From CAVRAZ01 sp963719135 (GTDB lineage: Bacteria; Pseudomonadota; Gammaproteobacteria; DSM-19610), in NCBI GenBank assembly GCA_963719135.1, contig CAVRAZ010000010.1:1-64000 (forward strand): 64,000 nt of DNA, written 5' to 3'. The notes under the pieces are model-generated. The model was not told the DNA's origin. It ran no database searches and was given only the letters and a program-made list of their open reading frames with translations. Both the position numbers and the translations under genes were made by a program. Position 1 is the first letter of the stretch. The number at the start of each line of letters is the position of its first letter. This document shows positions 58,355-64,000 of the stretch, in pieces.

Positions 58355-60286
58355 GTGCCCGTTGTAACCCTTCCCGACGGCAGTAAGCGCAGCTTCGACG
58401 GCCCCGTATCGGTGCTCGACGTGGCCCGGTCCATCGGCCCCGGACTGGCCAAGGCGGCACTGGCCGGCAAGGTCGACGGCCGGCTGGTCGATGCCGGTTT
58501 CACGCTCGAACGCGACGCCGAGCTTGCCATCGTGACCCTGAAGGACGAGGACGCGCTGGAGCTGCTGCGCCACGATGCCGCCCACATCATGGCCCAGGCC
58601 GTGCAGGAGCTGTATCCCGGCACCCAGGTCACCATCGGGCCGGCGATCGAGGACGGGTTCTACTACGATTTCGCGCGCGAGGAACCCTTTACGCCGGATG
58701 ACTTGGCGAAGATCGAGGCGCGCATGCACGAGATCGTCAAGCGCGATCTGCCGATCGTGCGCGAGGTGTGGGACCGCGACCAAGCGCGCAGGACCTTCGG
58801 CGACATCGGCGAAGGGTACAAGGTGCAGATCATCGAGGACATCATCCCCGAAGGCGAGGAGGTGTCGGTCTACCGGCAGGGCGACTGGTTCGATGTCTGC
58901 CGCGGTCCGCACCTGCCGAGCACCGGCCGGCTCGGCAATGGATTCAAATTGATGAAACTCGCCGGCGCCTACTGGCGCGGCAACTCCGACAACGAAATGC
59001 TGCAGCGCATCTACGGCACGGCCTGGCGCGACAGGAAGGAACTCGACGCCTACCTGCACCGGCTGGAAGAGGCCGAGAAGCGCGACCATCGCAAGCTGGG
59101 CAAGACCATGCACCTGTTCCACACCCAGGAAGAGGCGCCGGGCATGGTGTTCTGGCACGACAACGGCTGGCGCATCTACCTGCAGATCCAGGACTACGTG
59201 CGCGACAAACTGCGCCGGCACGGGTATCAGGAAGTGCACACGCCGCAGGTGATCGACCGCTCGCTGTGGGAGAAGTCGGGGCACTGGGAAAAGTTCCACG
59301 ACGACATGTTCACGACCGATTCGGAGAACCGCACGTTCGCGATCAAGCCGATGAACTGTCCGGCCCACATCCAGATCTACAACCAGGGGCTGAAGAGCTA
59401 TCGCGATCTGCCGCTGCGGCTGGCCGAGTTCGGGTCCTGCCACCGCAACGAGCCTTCGGGCACGCTGCACGGGCTGATGCGGGTGCGCGCGTTCGTGCAG
59501 GACGACGCGCATATCTTCTGCACCGAGGCGCAGATCCTGGGCGAGGTGTCGGCGTTCATCGATCTGCTGTTCGAGGTGTACCGGGATTTCGGCTTCGACG
59601 AGGTCATCGTCAAGCTCTCCACCCGGCCGGAGAAGCGGGTCGGCGACGACAGTCTCTGGGACAAGGCCGAAAAGGCGCTGGCCGAGGCGCTCGACCACAA
59701 ACGGCTGGACTGGCGGTTGCAGCCGGGCGAGGGCGCCTTCTACGGTCCCAAGATCGAGTTTTCGCTGAAGGACTGCCTGGGCCGGGTCTGGCAGTTGGGT
59801 ACGATCCAGCTCGATTTCTCGATGCCGGACCGGCTGGGCGCCCACTATATCGCCGAGGACGGCAGCCGCCAGGTGCCGGTCATGCTGCACCGGGCCATCC
59901 TCGGTTCGCTGGAGCGGTTTATCGGGATTTTGATCGAACATTACGCCGGCGCGCTGCCGGCCTGGCTGGCTCCCGTGCAGGCCGTGGTCCTCGATATTAC
60001 CGATCGCCAGGCCGAATATGCACTGCAAGTCGAAGAAACCTTGAAAAATCAGGGAGTGAGGGTCAAATCGGACTTGAGAAATGAGAAAATCGGTTTTAAA
60101 ATCCGCGAGCACACACTTCAGCGCGTCCCCTACCTGCTGGTGGTCGGCGACCGGGAAGTGGAATCGAATGCCGTGGCCGTGCGCACGCGTGGCGGTAAGG
60201 ACCTCGGAAGTCTGCCGTTGGCGGAGCTGATCGAGGGGTTGACCGCCGAAATCGCGAGCCGCGGCCGTACTGTTTTGGAGAAGTAG
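58355..60286 (+). CDS. thrS: Threonine-tRNA ligase
   Basis: The 643-residue class II synthetase has an N-terminal TGS domain (1-60), an editing domain with HDAAHIMAQAV and CRGPHLPSTG, and the catalytic core (PMNCPAHIQIYNQG, and RNEPSGTLHGLMRVRAFVQDDAH). An anticodon-binding domain ends the protein. GTG start at 58355 follows GGAGACGAACA. It is the first gene of the thrS-infC-rpmI-rplT-pheST cluster, the usual gammaproteobacterial order. Confidence 0.97.
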   Translation: MPVVTLPDGSKRSFDGPVSVLDVARSIGPGLAKAALAGKVDGRLVDAGFTLERDAELAIVTLKDEDALELLRHDAAHIMAQAVQELYPGTQVTIGPAIEDGFYYDFAREEPFTPDDLAKIEARMHEIVKRDLPIVREVWDRDQARRTFGDIGEGYKVQIIEDIIPEGEEVSVYRQGDWFDVCRGPHLPSTGRLGNGFKLMKLAGAYWRGNSDNEMLQRIYGTAWRDRKELDAYLHRLEEAEKRDHRKLGKTMHLFHTQEEAPGMVFWHDNGWRIYLQIQDYVRDKLRRHGYQEVHTPQVIDRSLWEKSGHWEKFHDDMFTTDSENRTFAIKPMNCPAHIQIYNQGLKSYRDLPLRLAEFGSCHRNEPSGTLHGLMRVRAFVQDDAHIFCTEAQILGEVSAFIDLLFEVYRDFGFDEVIVKLSTRPEKRVGDDSLWDKAEKALAEALDHKRLDWRLQPGEGAFYGPKIEFSLKDCLGRVWQLGTIQLDFSMPDRLGAHYIAEDGSRQVPVMLHRAILGSLERFIGILIEHYAGALPAWLAPVQAVVLDITDRQAEYALQVEETLKNQGVRVKSDLRNEKIGFKIREHTLQRVPYLLVVGDREVESNAVAVRTRGGKDLGSLPLAELIEGLTAEIASRGRTVLEK

Positions 60287-60811
60287 ATTATCGTCGCAGT
60301 AAGCAAAGACAAGCACCGGATCAACGATGAAATCACGTCGACCAGGGTGCGCCTCATCGGAGCCGACGGCGAACAAGTCGGCGTCGTGTCCATCACCGAT
60401 GCATTGCAGGCGGCGGAATCCGCCCAACTGGATCTGGTGGAAATCTCAGCGCAGGCCGACCCGCCGGTGTGCCGGATCATGGATTACGGCAAATTTCGCT
60501 TCGAGGAACAGAAGAAGCGACAGACCGCGCGCAAGAAGCAGAAGCAGATCCAGGTCAAGGAGATCAAGTTCCGGCCCGGCACCGACATTGGCGACTACAA
60601 TGTCAAGCTGCGCAACCTGATCCGGTTCCTGACCGAGGGTGACAAGGTCAAGGTCACGCTGCGGTATCGCGGTCGCGAGATGGCGCACCAGGAACTGGGG
60701 CGCGACCTGTTGAAACGGGTGGAAGCCGATCTGCAGGAATATGCAACGGTGGAGCAGTTCCCGAAGATGGAAGGGCGCCAGATGGTGATGGTGATGGCGC
60801 CGAAGAAGTAG
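60287..60811 (+). CDS. infC: Translation initiation factor IF-3, rare AUU/AUC start
   Basis: The 174-residue IF-3 keeps 30S subunits free and checks start codons. The frame shows HRINDEITSTRVRLIGADGEQVGVVS, KKQKQIQVKEIKFRPGTDIGDYNVKLRN and FLTEGDKVKVTLRYRGREM. No ATG precedes these conserved residues. ATT at 60287 (or ATC at 60290) follows the thrS stop directly, with GGAG at 60277-60280. In E. coli infC starts with AUU and is autoregulated through it, so this is expected, and annotation from GTG at 60347 would lose 20 conserved residues. Confidence 0.93.
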   Translation: MIVAVSKDKHRINDEITSTRVRLIGADGEQVGVVSITDALQAAESAQLDLVEISAQADPPVCRIMDYGKFRFEEQKKRQTARKKQKQIQVKEIKFRPGTDIGDYNVKLRNLIRFLTEGDKVKVTLRYRGREMAHQELGRDLLKRVEADLQEYATVEQFPKMEGRQMVMVMAPKK

Positions 60812-60833
60812 CAGCCGGGAATCTCCGATACTG

Positions 60834-60895
60834 CCGTCATTCCGGCGCAGGCCGGCATCCAGGGTGAATGGATTCCGGCCTGCGCCGGAATGGCG
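60834..60895. repeat. CCGTCATTCCGGC palindrome between infC and rpmI
   Basis: CCGTCATTCCGGCGCAGGCC and GGCCTGCGCCGGAATGGCG pair around a short centre. It lies within the translation operon, so it could affect message stability or polarity. Confidence 0.85.
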
Positions 60896-60991
60896 TTGCA
60901 GTGCTCGATTGGGGGTTGTCCCAAACCTATGTCGTCCCGGGCATTCCCGCGCCTAGGCGGCGACCTAATGCAACTTGAAGCGGAGAGTGTC

Positions 60992-61189
60992 ATGCCAAAG
61001 ATGAAAAGCAATCGCGGCGCTGCAAAGCGTTTCCGCGCAACGGCCAATGGCGGTTTCAAACGGGGCCAGTCCCACCACCGCCATATCCTCACCAAGAAGA
61101 GCGCCAAGCGCAAACGTCAACTCGCGACGATCGAGCGGGTGGACGGTTCGGACCAGAAGATGGTCCGGCGTCTGTTGCCTTACGTTTAA
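60992..61189 (+). CDS. rpmI: 50S ribosomal protein L35
   Basis: The 65-residue basic protein MPKMKSNRGAAKRFRATANG with HHRHILTKKSAKRKRQL matches L35 throughout. ATG at 60992 gives the exact family length; GGAGAG stands 6 bases upstream. L20 follows 25 bases later. Confidence 0.97.
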   Translation: MPKMKSNRGAAKRFRATANGGFKRGQSHHRHILTKKSAKRKRQLATIERVDGSDQKMVRRLLPYV

Positions 61190-61214
61190 TTCCTATTGAG
61201 TCGAGGTCAGGTCG

Positions 61215-61574
61215 ATGTCCAGAGTCAAACGGGGTGTTCAGGCACGCGCCCGTCACAAAAAAGTGCTTGATAAGGCGAAGGGCTATTACGGCGCGCGCCG
61301 CAAGGTCTACCGTATTGCCAAACAGGCGGTCATCAAGGCCGGCCAGTACGCCTACCGTGACCGCCGCCAGCGCAAGCGCCAGTTCCGCGCGCTGTGGATC
61401 GCGCGCATCAACGCGGGCGCGCGCGAGTGCGGGCTGTCGTACAGCCGCTTCATGAACGGTCTGGCCACGGCGGGCGTCGAGATCGACCGCAAGGTGCTGG
61501 CCGATCTGGCGGTCTTCGACAAAGCGGCGTTTGCGGCGCTGGCGGAACAAGCCAAGGCCAGCCTCGCCGGTTGA
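61215..61574 (+). CDS. rplT: 50S ribosomal protein L20
   Basis: The 119-residue protein is of exact family length: MSRVKRGVQARARHKKVLDK, GYYGARRKVYRIAKQAVIKAG and RIN-AGAREC with NGL-x(4)-GVEIDRKVLADLA. It is needed early in 50S assembly and in E. coli also represses rpmI-rplT translation. It is followed by a strong terminator, so pheST is separately transcribed or read through. Confidence 0.97.
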   Translation: MSRVKRGVQARARHKKVLDKAKGYYGARRKVYRIAKQAVIKAGQYAYRDRRQRKRQFRALWIARINAGARECGLSYSRFMNGLATAGVEIDRKVLADLAVFDKAAFAALAEQAKASLAG

Positions 61575-61606
61575 TTGCCGCCCGTCACGGGCGCGAAGAA
61601 GACCGG

Positions 61607-61643
61607 GAAAAGGGGAAGGGCCTGAGCCTTTCCCCTTTTTTGT
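61607..61643 (+). terminator. Terminator after rplT
   Basis: AAAAGGGGAAGG and CCTTTCCCCTTTT form a strong stem around a short loop, followed by a T-rich tail (TTTTTTGTTTTG). Confidence 0.9.
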
Positions 61644-61861
61644 TTTGTCCGGGAGCGGCGTCGAGGCCGCGAACCTGGATCGCGGGGTGCCGGCAGGCGC
61701 CGCGATGCCGGGTTGTTCGCGACAGGAAGTCGCAGGCATCGGGTGTCGGGTGGACCGGTCCGAGCCGGCGGACAACGCGGACCGGCGTGGCGCCCCGCGC
61801 CGGTGGGCATGCCGGGTCATTCGGCAACTCTTTAGATAACGCGATGGGGAGTCACGGCTAA

Positions 61862-62878
61862 GTGGATTCACTGGCACAACTCGAAGTCCAGGCCAGGCAG
61901 GCGATTGAAGCGGCCGGGGACCTGGCGGCGCTCGATCAGGTGCGGGTGCATTACCTGGGCAAGAAGGGCGTTCTGACCGAGCAGCTCAAATCGCTCGGCA
62001 GGCTGCCGGCGGACGAGCGCCGGGAAGCGGGGCAGTCCATCAACCTCGCCAAGGACGCGGTGCAGGCCGCGATCGAAGCGCGCAGGAGCGCCTTGCAGTC
62101 GGCGGCCATCGAGGAACAGCTTGCGCGCGAAACGGTCGACGTCACGCTGCCCGGCCGCGGCCAGCAGCAGGGCGGTCTGCATCCGATCACGCGCACCTTG
62201 CAGCGCATCGAAACGCTTTTTGCGGGCCTGGGCTTCGAAACGGCGCGGGGTCCGGAAATCGAGGACGACTACCACAACTTCGAAGCGCTGAACATTCCGG
62301 CGCACCACCCGGCCCGTGCGATGCACGACACCTTCTACATCGACGCGCACCGGGTGCTGCGCACCCATACCTCGCCGGTGCAGATCCGCGTCATGGAAAA
62401 CCGCCGGCCGCCGCTGCGCATCATCGCGCCCGGCCGCGTCTATCGCTGCGATTCCGACCTGACGCACACGCCGATGTTTCACCAGGTCGAGGGCCTGCTG
62501 GTCGACGAAGACGTGAGCTTCGCCGATCTCAAGGGATTGCTCGAGGAATTCCTCAGCCACTTCTTCGAGCAGACGCTGCCGGTGCGGTTCCGGCCGTCGT
62601 ATTTTCCGTTTACCGAACCCTCGGCGGAAGTCGACATCGCTTGCGTGATCTGCGGCGGCGGCGGCTGCCGCGTGTGCAAGCAGTCCGGCTGGCTCGAAGT
62701 GCTCGGCTGCGGCATGGTGCACCCCAACGTGTTTTCCCAGGTCGGCATCGACAACGAACGTTATACCGGGCTCGCGTTCGGCATGGGCGTGGAGCGGCTG
62801 GCGATGCTGAAATACGGCGTGGACGATCTGCGCCTGTTTTTCGAGAACGATCTGCGGTTCCTGCGGCAGTTCCGTTGA
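61862..62878 (+). CDS. pheS: Phenylalanine-tRNA ligase alpha subunit
   Basis: The 338-residue subunit has an N-terminal coiled coil (about 1-85), PGRGQQQGGLHPITRTLQRIE, motif 2 region RVMENRRPPLRIIAPGRVYR and motif 3 GLAFGMGVERLAMLKYG. The C-rich loop CVICGGGGCRVCKQSGW is typical. GTG start at 61862. It forms the alpha2-beta2 enzyme with PheT, 170 bases downstream. Confidence 0.97.
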   Translation: MDSLAQLEVQARQAIEAAGDLAALDQVRVHYLGKKGVLTEQLKSLGRLPADERREAGQSINLAKDAVQAAIEARRSALQSAAIEEQLARETVDVTLPGRGQQQGGLHPITRTLQRIETLFAGLGFETARGPEIEDDYHNFEALNIPAHHPARAMHDTFYIDAHRVLRTHTSPVQIRVMENRRPPLRIIAPGRVYRCDSDLTHTPMFHQVEGLLVDEDVSFADLKGLLEEFLSHFFEQTLPVRFRPSYFPFTEPSAEVDIACVICGGGGCRVCKQSGWLEVLGCGMVHPNVFSQVGIDNERYTGLAFGMGVERLAMLKYGVDDLRLFFENDLRFLRQFR

Positions 62879-62938
62879 ATACATTGTCGAGCGTGCCCGC
62901 CGCGAAGAATACCCGAGGGCAGGGCGCCGCTGGCTGGA

Positions 62939-62968
62939 CCGTCATTCCGGCCTGCGCCGGAATGACGG
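62939..62968. repeat. CCGTCATTCCGGC palindrome between pheS and pheT
   Basis: CCGTCATTCCGGCC and GGCCGGAATGACGG-type arms (CCGTCATTCCGGC / GCCGGAATGACGG) are nearly contiguous. It is the shortest copy in the window. Confidence 0.85.
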
Positions 62969-63049
62969 ATATGAGATAACCTTTGCCGCAATTGAAATGT
63001 CTGCTTCGCGTCCTTCGCGGTTAATTACTACAAGGTGATCGTAGAGCCA

Positions 63050-64000
63050 TGAAATTCAGTGAAAGTTGGTTGCGCGAATGGGTCGATCCGCCGCTGGACA
63101 CGGACCAGTTGGCCGCATTGCTGACCATGGCGGGCCTGGAAGTGGACGCGGTCGAACCCGCAGCGCCGCCTTTCAGCGGTGTCGTCGTGGCCGAAGTGCT
63201 GAGCGCCGAGCCCCATCCCGATGCCGAAAAACTGCGCGTCTGCCGCGTGAATACCGGCAAGGGCGATCCCTTGCAGATCGTCTGTGGTGCGCCCAATGCG
63301 CGGCCCGGACTGCGCGTGCCGCTGGCAACGGTCGGCGCCCTGTTGCCGGGTGACCTGAAAATCAAGAATGCCAGACTCCGCGGCGTGGAGTCGTCGGGCA
63401 TGTTGTGCTCGGCCCGCGAGCTGGGCCTGAGCGAGGAGTCCGGAGGCCTGCTGGCGTTGCCGGGCGACGCGCCGGTCGGCGAGGACATCCGCAGCTATCT
63501 GTCGTTGGATGACCGCATCATCGAAGTCGACTTCACGCCCAATCGCGGCGATTGTCTGGGCATCGAAGGAATGGCGCGCGAGATCGGCGCGCTGACGGGC
63601 GTCGATGTCCGGCCGCTGGAAACGGTAGCTATCGAGGCCGCGATTCTCGATGAATTCGAGTTGATCGTTGCCGCACGCGATGCGTGCCCGCGCTATCTGG
63701 GGCGCGTGATCCGCGGCGTGAATCCGTCCGCGGCGACGCCGCTGTGGATGCGCGAGCGGCTGCGCCGCGGCGGCATGCGCAGCATCGCGCCGCTGGTCGA
63801 CGTCACCAACTACGTCATGCTCGAACTCGGCCAGCCGATGCATGCGTTCGACCTGGCGCGCCTGCGCGAGCGCGTCGAGGTGCGTTATGCCAGCGCCGAC
63901 GAGAAGCTGGTGCTGCTCGACGGCGGCGAGCTGACGCTCGACGAGTCGACCCTGGTGATCGCGGACGCCGACAAAGCGGTGGCGCTGGCCGGTGTGATGG
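63050..64000 (+). CDS. pheT: Phenylalanine-tRNA ligase beta subunit, partial (window end)
   Basis: The first 317 codons are present and the frame runs off the window. It begins MKFSESWLREWVDP. The tRNA-binding EMAP-like domain follows (about 40-150: VVVAEVLSAEPHPDAEKLRV, IVCGAPNARPG, VESSGMLCSARELGL), then the B3/B4 editing region (VDFTPNRGDCLGIEGMAREI, and VDVTNYVMLELGQPMHAFD). No frame break is seen. Confidence 0.97.

Overview
The window comes from the chromosome of a GC-rich gammaproteobacterium. The gene order thrS-infC-rpmI-rplT-pheS-pheT, the lapA-pyrF-comEA block, the non-AUG start of infC and tRNA genes that encode their CCA end all fit that class. A lineage near Chromatiales or Ectothiorhodospiraceae is a guess, not something shown here.

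Layout. 0-13 kb is mostly housekeeping: lapA, pyrF, comEA-like, sugar-nucleotide genes manC and galU, a c'-type cytochrome, recQ, then an SOS block in which lexA diverges from a mrfA-mrfB (YprA/YprB) repair pair, and an AEC transporter. 13.5-21.4 kb holds a damaged secreted protein, a complete ydcSTUV-patD-type polyamine/4-aminobutyraldehyde operon and a broken VWA gene. 21.7-29.1 kb holds a TlpA-like thioredoxin and a nitrogen block: a NasR-like NIT-ANTAR antiterminator behind a probable sigma-54 promoter, a leader with a strong intrinsic terminator, a formate/nitrite-family channel, a PP2C phosphatase-protein kinase fusion and cyanase. The channel and the kinase carry single-base frame breaks. 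29-36 kb is accessory: a zinc alcohol dehydrogenase, YceI with a 22-bp palindromic operator and a 57-residue small ORF, a lipoprotein hydrolase, and an AraC/methyltransferase/GFA set. 36.4-41.2 kb is a four-gene minus-strand operon (glutamine-synthetase-like ligase, aldehyde dehydrogenase, iron alcohol dehydrogenase, PuuD-like hydrolase) that reads as a gamma-glutamylated amine or amino-alcohol pathway. 41.2-43.8 kb is a scrapyard of relics (clpX, APC permease, IS3- and IS91-type transposase ends) next to tRNA-Asn. After an aminotransferase, uvrB and tRNA-Val comes a surface-glycan locus (48-56.8 kb: four GT2 glycosyltransferases, Wzm/Wzt exporter, UDP-xylose synthase, GalE), closed by a second copy of the 3' half of tRNA-Val and its terminator. 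A decayed ZntB/CorA gene and the translation operon finish the window.

Recurrent short palindromes of two families (core GGGGTCGGTGACA, and core CCGTCATTCCGGC) lie in many intergenic gaps, in one case nested inside each other.

The strongest candidates for new biology are: (1) the nitrate-sensor/attenuator/channel/kinase/cyanase locus; (2) direct-repeat LexA boxes of a type known from Alphaproteobacteria between lexA and mrfAB; (3) the gamma-glutamyl operon with an iron alcohol dehydrogenase in place of an amine oxidase. All calls rest on reading sequence and family knowledge; no search was run.
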